Shown piece after piece: positions 31,192 to 42,975 of a DNA stretch of 62,689 nucleotides; the stretch's first letter is position 1, and each line of letters starts with the position of its first letter. Where the stretch lies: NCBI GenBank assembly GCA_025529335.1, contig JAMYHX010000234.1, positions 1 to 62,689 of the forward strand. Reading direction: 5' to 3'. The notes under the pieces were generated by a model. The model was given only the letters and a program-made list of their open reading frames with translations, was not told where the DNA came from and ran no database searches. The position numbers and the translations under genes are program-made. Origin of the DNA: Rhizopus sp. PT2906. Its lineage: Eukaryota > Mucoromycota > Mucoromycetes > Mucorales > Rhizopodaceae.

Positions 31192-33100
31192 CTTGTCAAA
31201 GAGAGATGTCTTGACAAGATTTTGTGCCCTGATTCAATGTACGATACCAAGATTGAGCGAATATTGATTGCTGCATTGGTATCCCTTTGCCAGACCTGTT
31301 ATTATTCTCGTTAGGGCTATTTTCGCTTGTTTTATAGGCAAGTACTTACAATATCTTGGCCATTACCAGCTGGACACAGTTTGTATTGTTTCAACTGGTA
31401 AGTGGCAGATGAGGAATCTATAGGCATAGCTTAACACCAATCAAACTTGATTCCATATGTTATACGACTTACTGCCTGGCATTCTTTCTGGGCACTGTGA
31501 TGTTCGACAGATGACATGGCGGTCATCGTCTAAGCAGTGCTGTGCAGCATTTTTTTGTCCTTTTGGTCGTAATCTTCTTTTGTTTTGGAACATAAAGAGA
31601 CTCCAAGTCAACAATCGTAATTTAATCATATCAACTGCATACCTATGATTACACTCTAGTGTTTGTGCTTCATATTTTTGATCCAACTTCCTGTGGCATT
31701 TGCAACAAGTAATACTTGTTCGAAATTCATCGACAGGGACAACAATTGCTTTTTTGACAGCGCCTTTGTGTTCTCTGTGTATGAATTAGATCATTAGTAC
31801 CTACGATTAGTTAAAGGTTCCATATTAGTATACCTTTACTGGTATAGGGGTGTGCCCTTTCTTCATTCCTGATAAGCTTGCATCACCATATGCAATCACT
31901 GTTCTCCTGCTATCATCAGCCTGATTTGCTTGATTGCTCTTTTTAAAGGCTCTTTTTGCTTTCTGTCTTTTTTGGGTGTTTGTCTTATGCGCCAACGCGC
32001 AAGGAGCTCCAGGAGAGGTTTTCGCCAGCACAAGTTGGCACATGTAATCGTCTGTAATTTGTCGATTACTATACAAATATCCTTTTGCTTCACAATGTCT
32101 GTATTCCTTCATAAATCAAAATATCCTATACATTGCAAGAGTTAAGCACAATAGCAATGATCATACAGCTACTTACTTTCACCCATTGTTTGCAAACTTC
32201 ACTGATCTTTCCTTCACTGTTTTCTTATTGTTAACATCTTCTGATGCACCATCTACCATAACGAAGATGCCACAAAGCCCTGTGTATGATATAAGTACTT
32301 CCATGAGTTCCCTCGCGTAATATCCATACCTGGGTCTATGCCTATTATTCTGTCTGTCATGCTTAATCCCGTGGGTTCTTTCTTTAACGGGTATATGCCT
32401 TTGCTCCAATTTGTCAGGTTTACTCTCCTCTTTAACAGGTTCATTTCTTCCTCATTCTGCGGGATACGCTCTATTATAAAACTCTAATAAGTATTTTACA
32501 CGTATAAAACGTATCTTCTTATTTACCAACAGTATTTCTTTTAAACAAGACGGCGACCATATACTCATCTGTTTTCCAGCCATAGTCGAGCTCGATCTTA
32601 GCATTGTTATATTCTATCGCACAAAAAAAAGTTTAAAGAACTTGACATTATTCAAAGAATACCTTAAGCATACCTTCATTGGGCTTACGACGCTTGCTTT
32701 GTTCATGTTTAATATTAAACAAGGTTTCCCACAGCTCGTCTTGCTACACAATGCTCCCGTAGCTGTCTTTGGAGTTTCTCGGTCCAATTAAGACTGTTTC
32801 TCTCTACAAGCATCACCGTCAGTAAACATATAATTGAGGTACAAATAATGCTTACTCTATGCGTTTCAAAGCTGTACTCTTTCGTTAAGCATTTTGACGG
32901 AATTGGGAGCTTGTTTTTGTATGCTTGTTCTAATAAACCATATAATCAGGCTTTAATGAAATGCCTTCTATCGAAGATTCGTCTTGTGTTTTTTGTCTTT
33001 TAGACTTGAATATGGAAGAGAATGGTGTTGGTCTCTTGGCTATATTAAGTTTGAGCTTTAGAGGGAAGTGATTCAATGTAGTAGATAACTTACATGGCAT
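31192..33100 (-). pseudogene. Degenerate Fanzor/TnpB-like RNA-guided nuclease gene
   Basis: Minus-strand pieces in order are: MPSKRPTPFSSIFKSKR after a short first intron; LLEQAYKNKLPIPSKC; QDELWETLFNIKHEQSKRRK; EYNNAKIELDYGWKTDEYM; LTNWSKGIYPLKKEP; DRIIGIDPGMD (RuvC-I, GIDPG at about 32327-32350); YGDASLSGMKKGHTPIPVK; VPVDEFRTSITCCKCHRKL (zinc ribbon, 31690-31745); ICRTSQC; and WQRDTNAAINIRSIL (RuvC-III, 31250-31300). The last four have the order and style of OrfB/TnpB and Fanzor C-termini. Decay is clear: a frameshift near 32950, an in-frame TAG near 32740, and frame changes around RuvC-I and after it. Several remaining introns keep GT-AG. Fanzors are eukaryotic TnpB homologues that cut DNA guided by an element-encoded RNA. 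The relic sits 340 bp from MULE pieces. It is a dead copy; the family call is strong, the subtype open. Confidence 0.78.
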
Positions 33101-33439
33101 TTGGTTAAATAAAAGAAGAGATAAGCAAATCCAACAGATTTAACAACAGTATTTATGTTGTTGTTGTTAAATATCAAGTTAATTAATCATTGTTGATATG
33201 TAAAAGTAGTGACAACAATTGCATACCAGAAACAGTAACAATCTCATGGTACTTTATTTATATTAACTCATGATATTCATCATGTAGGCGTTGTCATCTC
33301 TTTCATTTCTTTTTACTGCCATTCAAGTAACTTTGAGTACCTTATTGTTGTCTTTATTGGAGAATTAAAATCGATGAAACGAGAAGTTTGATAAAACGAA
33401 CTTTAAGCATGAACGAATCATCATCACCGATATCACTAA

Positions 33440-34330
33440 ATATTGTAGTTTGCTTTTAACACCCTTATCCATATTTGGTCAGAAAATATTCGACCTTCAC
33501 TGGGAACACAGCAAGAAACAACACTGCTTATAGGGGCATGATGGTCGCACTGAAGAGTTTGATGTATGAGAGACCAAAGAGGGTTATTTACTCAGAAGCT
33601 TTTACAGCTCCAAAAAACTCTTGGTGAGTATAAAGAGCTTATGATGTAACTTTTGAAGTATTATCTTAAATATGACAAGTTCATACATTGGTCTGCTGCC
33701 TACCAGCCACAAGTCTTCACCAGTATGGAAACAAATAACTATATTGAGAGTTGGCATAACCAATTGAAGACGAATTACTTGCAAAGAAAGGAAAATAGAA
33801 GACTGGATTGCTTAATATTTATCTTGGTTGATGATGCTCATACAGGTTTTATGTACAATACCACAAGGATGGCTGCTAATATAGAGAGTATGAGCTCAGA
33901 GACTCGAGAGGCAAGAAAGAGAATGACTGAAGCAGAAGAGATCAATGAGCTGTCATTAGAAGATATGGTTCAGGAAGTGTATATTGATGAAGAAGTTTGC
34001 TATATTGCCAAGTCTTTCACGACGGAAGTTGTATACGATATATCAACTGAACAACGAATGATGACTGCATGCTATTGTATAGACTTTCAACGAAATAAGC
34101 GTGCCTGTAAGCATATGTATTTGGTTTATTGCTTCGATATCGTATTTTCTTCCACGTCGCTCATGTCAATTGTAATGTTTTCAGAATAGAGACTGGCAGA
34201 ATGTTTTAAATGGTAGAGCTAGTGACTTAGAGGCAAGAAAAGATCTACCAATAGTGAAGAGGCATGCAACAGGACAGCCAGTTGCAGTTTCTGCATGCCT
34301 GATCACCAAAGTATACAACAGGCCATCTTT
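33440..34330 (+). pseudogene. C-terminal half of a MULE transposase with SWIM finger (relic)
   Basis: The frame at about 33653-34189 reads YDKFIHWSAAYQPQVFTSME, TNNYIESWHNQLKTNYLQRK, RRLDCLIFILVDDAHTGFMY and TEQRMMTACYCIDFQRNKRA, then CKHMYLVY. This is the end of a Mutator-like transposase domain followed by a SWIM zinc finger (CYC...CKHM). Weaker, frameshifted remnants upstream (33440-33640) and downstream (to about 34330) extend it. The N-terminal half lies beside it on the other strand. Part of a mobile element, now inactive. Confidence 0.75.
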
Positions 34331-34402
34331 AAATGCAGTGGTATTATGCGTTGCACCCAAAGAAAAATCTTTGGATTCTGTTTAGGTTGGCAAGCATCCC
34401 TT

Positions 34403-35110
34403 TTAGCAGAAACAAAAGGTGAATGAACTGTCGTAGTCATTGTCGATGAATACGTTGTTATTCTTTGTTTCCAAGTGGTTCAACCAGAGTTTGACAGACG
34501 CTTTCTGATCTTCATGTCTATTGTAAGCTCTTTCAAATACTTTTCTGAAGATGTTGTACACATCTCCACTATGAATAAAGTTATCCCTGTGTAGAATGCT
34601 TGTTGAAGCTTCATTGTGAGAGCGAAATGCTCTATGCATCACAAAACGTATGCTTCTTGTATTGTATCCTTCTTGTAGTCGCTGAAGGATGGCTACTTTG
34701 ACATCTGCAGACAAAGGAAGGTACTGAAGATCCTCTGCAGAACCGAGTACATGACAGTGGTTACCATCCACCGTGATAGCCACTTCCTCAGGGTTGCTGA
34801 AAAAGCAAGTTGCTATCAAACGAACCTTGTATTCGATCTTCTTACTTTTTTTTTGCAAGGTTCTTTGAACGGCCATAGCGTGTTGCTTGCTTCCAGCACG
34901 ATGGGATTTATACAGACTTCTCCAAAGATAGTCTGCAGGAGGTCTACCTCTAGCTCCATCCAAATCTTGATCTGTGTTGTTATTTCTAGTTGTCTTCCTA
35001 ATGACCCATTTGACATCATACTTAACAACATGGCTCTCAATAACATTCTTGTACTGTGCGATATCCGTAACTTGAAGCTCAGGTATAAGACAGAAATAGA
35101 GAGAGTAGTA
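34403..35110 (-). pseudogene. N-terminal half of a MULE transposase (relic, inverted)
   Basis: An open frame of over 230 codons on the minus strand includes AQYKNVIESHVVKYDVKWVI, ARGRPPADYLWRSLYKSHRA, EEVAITVDGNHCHVLGS, LHRDNFIHSGDVYNIFRKVF and SVKLWLNHLE. It resembles the DNA-binding N-terminus of Mutator-like transposases, ending just before the catalytic core. Together with the plus-strand C-terminal half at 33440-34330 it suggests one element split by an inversion near 34390. The long open frame shows that decay is recent. Confidence 0.65.
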
Positions 35111-35377
35111 GAGCTATAAAATAAGAAGCAATGTTGTGTTTATTGTATTAATATTTGTTTTAAAGGAACAAGATGTCGGTGACTAACAACTTGGATTATT
35201 GAGAAGAAATGATATAGTTTGAAAAAGGAACATATAGTTTAAAGAAAAGCTGTCAAAACAGCGGTATTTTTCGTTGGGTATTTACATATTCAATCACAAC
35301 TTTTCTCTCCCGCACATCTTTTCTTTACGAAACAAATCTTTTTTTTTTTTTATCTGTTTGTATTGTTAAATAGAATC

Positions 35378-36921
35378 ATGTCCAAAGACACATTATCACT
35401 CCTTCGTGAATCAACCATTCATAATAAACCAGTTATATTATTGGATGCTTCTGGAAATGCAGTCTCCAACATTATAGATGCAAAGAGTATAAAATTTAGT
35501 AATGACTCAGTATTCCCTCGCGATACACCCACCAACTTTAAAAAGATTGCCACTTCTGCAGATAGTAGTACATATACTCTGGACACCCTGATCTTTCTTG
35601 TCCAAACAGCGCAATTGGATAACTCTGCTTACTTTAAAGAATGTCAAGCACGACAAATTGAAAATGTAGCCATTGTTGATAGAAGAAAGATATTGGATTT
35701 CCTTACTGGAAAGGTCAGCCAACTTCCTAATATAACACGGCCAAGCTCTCCAGGTATAGCAGCCAAGGAAGAAAAGATGATAAAGTTATTAACAGATTGA
35801 ATTTAGAAAAAAGAGCTCGTGACGAAGGCTCCACGACAGAAACAAGCACGAAGAAAGCAAAGACAGCACCACTCAAATCAGAAGATTCAATTAAAGCCGT
35901 GAAACAAGTTATTAGTCGTGAACGTGAAATAGTGACTAGATCATCTATTCTGAAAGGAACCAAAAACTTTACACATGCCATCAATTTAGCAAAGCAATTA
36001 GTCCTTGGAAAAGAAGTGCCAGCCAATGGACGTCCCAACACGACATCAAAGCCAGGAGGTAATTGTCAAAGAAGCAGAGCGATACAAAGGTGCTTATTCT
36101 CTCTTTTCTGTTCCAAATAGCTTCACAAACCTCCTCAGTCAACCCAAGTAAAAATGGTACAAAACCGACAACAGGAGTTGCAACAGCAACTAAAAATCAG
36201 AAATTGTCAAGCAAAGACAAGATTCCTCTTATTATTGTACCAGCCGCACCAACAGCAAAATTTACGTTGTACAATATTAAACAGTTCCTGGAAGATCAAA
36301 CGTAGGAAGAATTTATATAAAGAAAAACCGATCTAACGAACTTTTATAGATATGTTGACCCTCAAGAGTTAAGAAATGAAGGATTAAAGAAACCAGATCG
36401 TGTTATTGTTGAACGCAAAAAGCCAAACGGACAGTCTGTACCATATCACGTAGTCGATTCAGTAGCACACTTTAAGCAAAACGATTGGTATATATGAAAA
36501 AAAAACTATATATTTAGCTTATAACTCATTGTATTTTACATCAAGGGACCGTGTATGTTGTGTGTTTGTCACAGGAAAAGTCTGGCAATTCAAAGGATGG
36601 AAATGGGAAAAGCCTGTGGATTTGTTTAGTAATGGTAAGTATAAAAATAACATAATATGCCAATGTTAACCCTCTTCTCGATATATCCAGTCAAGGGTTT
36701 TTATCCCAAGTGGACATCTGAAACTATTCAACCACCAATATCCGAATGGGCAGTATCTGAAATCAATGTAATGTTTCTTTTTTTTGTATTATCAGACTAG
36801 TACTAAATATATAATATAGATACATAGAGAACGAAGATACATGGACAGAGCCGCCGTATCACAATTCTGGGATGCATTGGACAGCTACAATGCAACACAC
36901 AAATCATACCTCAATTTTTAA
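35378..36921 (+). CDS. CDC73: Paf1 complex subunit Cdc73 (parafibromin)
   Basis: Seven exons (35378-35753, 35807-36058, 36121-36301, 36350-36487, 36546-36634, 36691-36767, 36820-36921) give 404 residues (yeast Cdc73 393). The N-terminus has DTLSLLRESTIHNKPVIL and FPRDTPTNF. A basic linker and an R-E-R-E helix precede the C-terminal Ras-like domain: PLIIVPAAPTAKFTLYNIKQ, FLEDQTYVDPQELR, CVFVTGKVWQFKGWKWEKP, VDLFSNVKGFYPKW and FWDALDSYNATHKSYLNF. Cdc73 acts in the nucleus with Paf1, Ctr9, Leo1 and Rtf1 in transcription elongation and histone modification. Exon 1 ends at SSP with a 53-nt intron that removes an apparent stop. Upstream lies the transposon-rich region. Confidence 0.94.
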
Positions 36922-39900
36922 ATAAACACTAATTGTTCTCTTTTCTTTCTCTTTCTTTAACAAAGAGACTTGATGAACTTTTATAAAATGCCCCACAAAG
37001 AAGATTAAAACTGATCTTGATTCTCTCTGCCGTACGGCATAAGCCCTTACGAAGCTATAATCCGAACCCTTTCAACAGAACGATCTTCAATTGGAAATAT
37101 AGCTGCGACGTTTGTTCACTTGGACTCTGTTAATGCTTTTGTGAAATTCAACGCAGTTGATGTTTTTTCACTCGCCAGCTCTGATCCTTTAAGCCTCAAA
37201 CACCCACTGTAGCTCTACCTTTGACAACATGAATAGAGGATCCGGTAAAGAAACGACTAATTAAATCCACAACAACCATATAGTCTACGCCATCAAATCT
37301 ATCAATGCATCCTGTTTGTTTTGCAGCGGTTACATACTAGTCTGTTGAAAGGTATAACCAATCCGTAACGATAATGCGAAAATAAGAATATAAGCGCCTG
37401 CAGCTAGCCATTTGTTACAGGCACTTCATTTATGCGTCAAAAGCGAACAGATATAGGGAAAGCCTGGGACTATGCAGAGCTACAGAAATATTGATATAAG
37501 GCCACAAGACGAGGACACACATAGTGTAGCTCAAAGAAGAATGTCAAAAAAACTGTACTGAAAAGACTCTTTTCTTTCGTCTTGAGCCAGCCATATGCAT
37601 TTGGGAGTACACCAAACGAATATGAAGGGAGTCATATTAAAAAACAAAAAATCAAAGTGTGGGAGTAACAAAATGAAGTTTTTATTTAAGCAAGAGTCGA
37701 ACTTCTAAAGAGAGAGAGAGTTCTCTTTTGATAGCCAAGAGAACAAGTAGAGACTTTTTGTTTCGATAATCAAGTTTAGAGAGCAAATAGAAACTTCTTC
37801 TTCTTTTTTCATTTCATAAGCCCAGAAGACCACATTATCGCTCGCTTTCAAGCCCAAGCTGACTCGAACCATAGACTGTATGCCAGATGACTACACAGTG
37901 TAAACCCTTCATGAAAAAATACTCAAGTCTCAAATCTCAAATTAAAAGTCAATCTCAAAACCATACCATGGTAAATTCAACGAAAGAGGTGCTTCAACGT
38001 ACAAAGAGTGCACTTCTAAGTACCTAAGGTGAAGCGTTTCGAAAGGGTGATGATCGTGGAGACTTTGGAATATTGAACCTTTGGAGCATCGCAACCGCCG
38101 AGCTCAGCAGTAGGAGGGAGGGTTTACGGGCCATTCATCAGCTGTAGAGGCAGAGCCATCACAATAGGAGCATCTCAGAGTGATCCAGCGTAGAGAAGCA
38201 GCTACCTGTAGTAGAGCTTGATAGAGTTTGGCAGGATGTAGTTACTCCAGAGCAGTATTCATTAGCAGCAGGCGCTGATAGACATGGGCAAAATTCTTCA
38301 GGGACTTTCCGACATTGATAAGCATATGACAGGCATTCACTAGCATTTTCAATCAATGCTGATTGTTTTTAGGCATTGATAAGCACGAGCAGGCGTTCAG
38401 TGGTCTTTCTAGGGATTTGACAAATATTTGATAAGCATTTGATTATTTAAGTGTTTGATTGTTTAAGGTAAATTTTTTATCCTCTATCTCATGTTGCTTT
38501 ATCCTTGTCATTTCTCCCTTCTACTTCTGAAATGTAAACTAACATTATCAACTACTATGATTTCAATAAATTTAGTGATTAAATGTTCATTTTATAGTAA
38601 AGCATTGACACTTTTAAAAAAAAAAAATTGAGTCTGCATAAACTATTTCAAATGGCGCTCGAAACAAGTTGGATTGCTAAGGTACACGACATACTCCAGG
38701 TAGTCTCCTTATTGTCATGGATACTCGTGTGTTATGAATGAAAGATATTATCAAATATATGATTGATTGAGCGGGGAGAAAGGGGTTCTTATAACTATGA
38801 AAAAGAATATGAATACATGAATGTCAAAAGGGTAAAAAATATGCCTTATATGGAGATAAAATAGTAGAAGAATAACTCAATAAGCCTTAGAGAGTAACAA
38901 TATGATGGCAGAGAAGCTTACTACTGTAGTAACAAATGTTGTCATTTAGTTGATCAAGTATAGCATTTACTCCCTTTAGTATACAGCACAAAGAAGATGG
39001 GATATGAGTAATTTAATCCCAGTTAGAAGAACCATGAAGATTAGCCATCCTAAATGCTCGCTAAGATACATTTTAATCAAATTCAATTTTCATCCTTTTG
39101 GTGGACAGTGGATTTTATTTTACACGTATCAAGATTCATTCTTCATTCGAGCATTTGACCATTCCATGTCCGCAGATGTAGTGTAGACATCCTCACTATC
39201 GCTTATCGTTCGTAACATAAGAAAAATAATTGGCATTATTTATTCATGCTACCATAAGTATTTTACTTGTAAGCAGAACATAAACCAATATTTGTATTAG
39301 ATAAGAACACTATGATCTTAAATATAGTAACTACTAAAATTCTTTCAAGTGAATTAATTGCGACAGAATAGTTGCTGTCTAATAAGGCACATCACTATGA
39401 TAATGGAAAAGAAAAAGAGAAAGAAACTTACGAAACAGCCTATATGACTTTATCATTTCAATGTGTTAGTTTTAGAATAAACTATTACAACACTAAAGAG
39501 CATTTTTATGTTATTATTGACATTCATTTTTATAATAAAGCTTCCGCACTTAGCATTACTTGTATGTGATTAAATTTATATCAGCTCATTTCAATAAAGG
39601 AAACACACTCTAATCGAAAGACCATTGTCACTTGCTTTATTTATAGTTAACGGCCATCTTTTTGACACAGTCTACGAAATAAACAAGTGAAGTTGATTGA
39701 ATTCAATTAGGAAAATATCCTATAGATACCCATGGTCACTCATATTTAATTAATGGGTTCACTGGGGCCTTGACTGGCTCACAGGAGGTAAACCTTCGTC
39801 ATGCACATGTGATCATCACCTTACATGCACGAATACAGTGCAATGTCTTTGCATGCACAACTACTTCTACCTTTCCTTTTCTGTTGATAATCTGCTCTTC

Positions 39901-40193
39901 TTTTGCCTGAACAAGCTCTTTCGCAGGCTATCCAAAGCCTCTGACTACAGTTGCCAAATGAAAACAATAGCAGATAACCATTTTATATCCCTAATGCCTT
40001 AACCATCCATTGCATATCAATCCACCTATTCACGGCCCTTTTATCATCTGGTCCTCATTATAAAGTTTTTTTTTTCTTCAGTTTTTTGTCACTCTTTGTA
40101 TTGGCCCGGGTGATTTTTGATCTGCGGACCCGTAGGCTTTTTTTTTTAAATTTATTTTTGTTTAAACTACTAAACTTTTCTTTCTTCAAAAGA
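36922..40193. other. Gene-poor stretch with degenerate coding traces
   Basis: About 3.3 kb without a convincing gene. A plus-strand stop-terminated frame at about 37044-37214 reads like coding sequence (PYEAIIRTLSTERSS, IAATFVHLDSVNAFVKFN, DPLSLKHPL) and may be a gag-type retroelement remnant; it has no start codon. Around 38316-38402 a motif pair (ATTGATAAGCA...CAGGCATTCA) is repeated twice with divergence. Short open stretches at 38159-38356 and 39004-39186 lack any family feature and are not called. The last 100 bp before 40194 are T-rich and act as the leader of the next gene. Confidence 0.5.
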
Positions 40194-41512
40194 ATGTCAA
40201 TAGCCAAATTACCTCAACTGATACCCCCATTCCGTTTTGCTATGGTAGAAGAAAACCTCTTTCGTGGGGGTTATCCCAAACCACGAAATAAACGATTCTT
40301 GAAAAGGTAAAGAAAAAAGACAGGGTAGCATAATAAGTAACTTATACAACTCTCGAATAAAACAGACTTCAACTAAAGGCAATACTTTCACTTATTCCTG
40401 ATAAGCTAATGCCAGAGATGCAGCAGTTTTGTGAAGAGAATAATATTCAACTAATACATTTAAATGTGGATAAAATGAAAGAAGACAACATTCCTCTAAC
40501 ATATAATAAAACCCTAATGGCTTTACAAGTAAGACATACAAAATGAAAAGAATAATTAGCAAACTGAACACGACAAACATATAGTTTATTATAGATCCAG
40601 TCAATCATCCACTCTATGTTCATTGTTTAGACGGTGCAAACGTTACTGGCCTAGTCATTGCTTGTTTACGAAAACTACAAATGTGGAGCAACTCAAGTGC
40701 GATGAATGAATATGCACGACATTTGCACACTAATGTGATATCAAGTGAAGAATTCGAATTTGTTGAAAACTTTAAAAACTTTGAAGTAACCATACCAATC
40801 ACACTTCCTCAATGGCTCTGGGGCGGACAAGTGAAATTCAGAAAGCATACCAGTCTACGACTCAAGTTTTTGAACTCGGAAATGATGACAGAGGAGGAAC
40901 GAGAGCTGAAGAACTTGAAGGAAAAGAAAGAAAAAGAAAAGGAGGATTATTATAAAAAGAGAAAGAATGGTAAGTTATTAATCCCACAGGAAAGGTTACA
41001 ATGAACTAAAGACATACATAGATTTACTTGACAACCTATTCGAACCTACCTCACCGGTAGTAAGCAGACATAGGCCAGGCACAAACAATGCCGTTGTAGG
41101 AGGCAATAATAATAATACTATCAACAGTCTATCAATAGCATCTAATAATTCAAACACCACACCACCTTTACCAAAACCTACGGCAACTATGATAGATGAT
41201 CCAATAGTCAATCCACCACAGTCAAGAAGCAAAAAAGAAATAGAAAGCACAAAGGACTCTTACTTGGTTGATGTAGATGTAGATGTCGATGGTGTCATGA
41301 TGGATGGTCTTGATCAAGTGGAATACTTGAAGCGTAATGTTGCGAATTCATCTAATGCTCGGTTCTATATGAACTTTGATGACTATAACATGCTCTTGAC
41401 AGATGAAGAGCTAGCAGAGATTTATGAGGCGGAAAAAGGAACAAGATTTACGACAGAGACTATTAGTCGAACGCTAGAAGCGTTAGCATTAGAAGGACTC
41501 ACTGATTTGTAA
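40194..41512 (+). CDS. OCA6/SIW14-type tyrosine phosphatase-like protein
   Basis: Four exons (40194-40306, 40366-40528, 40585-40969, 40995-41512) give 392 residues. The N-terminal half is the fungal Oca/Siw14 domain: PPFRFAMVEENLFRGGYPKP, LKAILSLIPDK, QFCEENNIQLIHLNVDKMKE and the P-loop PLYVHCLDGANVTGLVIACL. In the canonical CX5R loop the arginine position is Val here, as I recall it also lacks in OCA6 proteins (HCLNGGQVTS), so classical phosphatase chemistry is doubtful. A charged coiled-coil and a low-complexity Asn-rich tail follow. The acceptor of intron 3 is AAAG; an upstream CAG would break the frame. Convergent with the ceruloplasmin-like gene, 83 bp apart. Confidence 0.82.
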
Positions 41513-41595
41513 ATGAACATTGTGTGTAAATATATATTTGATTGATACAGTGTATGATTGTATATGTACAAGATGTAAAAAAAAACAAAGCAATG

Positions 41596-42772
41596 CTACA
41601 AGCTAACATTATAATGCATGATCATGCCTTCACTCTCTCTATCTAAATAACCAAACTTCCATTGACCAGATTCTTTAAATTGTAATGTAACTGTATAAAA
41701 CGATGCAGGATAAAGACGTACTTGATACGTTCGTTTGCCATTCAAAATTACCCTAGCATTTTCCCATTTCACATATTGAGTATCCCAAAAAGTACCCCAG
41801 CCGATAAGGTGCCAAACGACCTTTTTCTTTTTGAATACGAGATCTACGGGAGAAGAATTGACGAGGCCATTGATAGCATGAAATCCATTGATCGTACTAT
41901 GCATACTTGTATCTTCCTTTAACTTTGCTTTATCATAAAGAACAGAGACTGATTTATCGAAATATGCTGATTGACGCTCATCTGATACTAAAGAACACAT
42001 GAGTATATGCTTATATCAAAAGATGATGGAAACTTACTGAACAAACAAGTGACAACTTCCTCATCAGATAAGGTGCCTGATCTATATACGACTATTGCGC
42101 CGTACAGACCAGCATAAATATCACCTTCTGATATATGAGAGTGGTAACCCCAAACGACAGAGTTCTCATCCGTTGGCCCAGGGCCAGCTCTGGGAGGCAC
42201 AGTCCAGGTATATGTAAATTTCTGATTTGGTTCTATAGCGGCCTTTTCGTATCCGTCTTTAAAAATGGCACCTTCACTCTCAAATTCATAAAATACACCC
42301 TGTGTGTAATGAGTAACTTGTGATATTAATAATAAACTATTTTGGGCTTACATGAGGATGCATAGTCACAGGTCGAGTGGCCTTATTCCAAAAATGGACT
42401 ACAATGGTATCTCCAACTTCAGCTCTCAAGACGGGGCCCATATTTCCTTGCCACTGAGGCTTTCTCTTCTTTTTGGTAAAGGTGCTGTCTGTATATTCAT
42501 AGTAAAGTGACTTGTAATACTTTGTACCAAGACCATTTTTGACTACAAATAAGGATAAGCTCTCTCTTTCTGATAGAGCAAGCATTTATTTTACCTGGAA
42601 CCTTGTTCTTTAAACTATGAATAGCATAATCCCATATTTCCTCCTCTGCAGTCATATAAAAAGTGCGTACTTTGCCAGAAGGTTTTTCATACACTTCCTT
42701 TTTCAAGATGTCAAAATAGTCTACTGCATAGACAACATTTATAATAATGCATAAAAGAAGAAACAGTCTCAT
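41596..42772 (-). CDS. Secreted ceruloplasmin-like single A-domain protein
   Basis: Four exons (42595-42772, 42352-42542, 42038-42299, 41596-41987) give 340 residues. Residues 1-16 are a signal peptide. The first cupredoxin half is very like ceruloplasmin/hephaestin: YYEYTDSTFTKKKRKPQWQG, GPVLRAEVGDTIVVHFWN, TMHPHGVFYEFESEGAIF, PPRAGPGPTDENSVVWGYHS, and GDIYAGLYGAIVVY. It keeps the HPHG and HSH copper ligands. The second half keeps the fold landmarks (NGFHAINGLV, VVWHLIGWG, GKRTYQVRLYPASFYTV). However, the usual HFHGHTF reads WENARVI-type sequence and the HCHVxxH motif reads FGYLDRESEGM. So half of the trinuclear site and the type-1 ligands are missing; ferroxidase activity is unlikely. Only one A domain is present instead of three. 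Confidence 0.82.
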
Positions 42773-42975
42773 TATTTAATAGTAAAGAAAGATAAAGAAG
42801 TGTCTAAAATATTCTCTCTCTCTCTCTCTCTTTCTCTCTCCTTTTCTTTTTTCTTTACACTATTATCACCCGATATTTTTTTAAAAACTTTTAAAAGAAA
42901 AAAAAAAAAGATGGGCTTAAGATGGGCTTCAAAAAAAAAGGGGGTGCCTCAATTTAAATAACCGCCCCTTTTTTT

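Noticed and set aside
34751..35119. Plus-strand 122-codon frame
   Set aside because: Antisense of the longer, motif-bearing MULE N-terminal frame.
31000..35150. Idea that the Fanzor gene and the MULE form one composite transposon
   Set aside because: No shared terminal repeats or target duplication could be found around both; adjacency alone is not enough.
38159..38356. 65-codon minus-strand frame with several cysteines
   Set aside because: No signal peptide, no conserved pattern, surrounded by degenerate DNA; insufficient to call a gene.
38316..38402. Possible CRISPR-like or satellite array from repeated ATTGATAAGCA motifs
   Set aside because: Only two diverged copies, irregular spacing; not an array and not expected in a fungus.
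39004..39186. 60-codon plus-strand frame
   Set aside because: No motif, codon use unremarkable, no splice partner.
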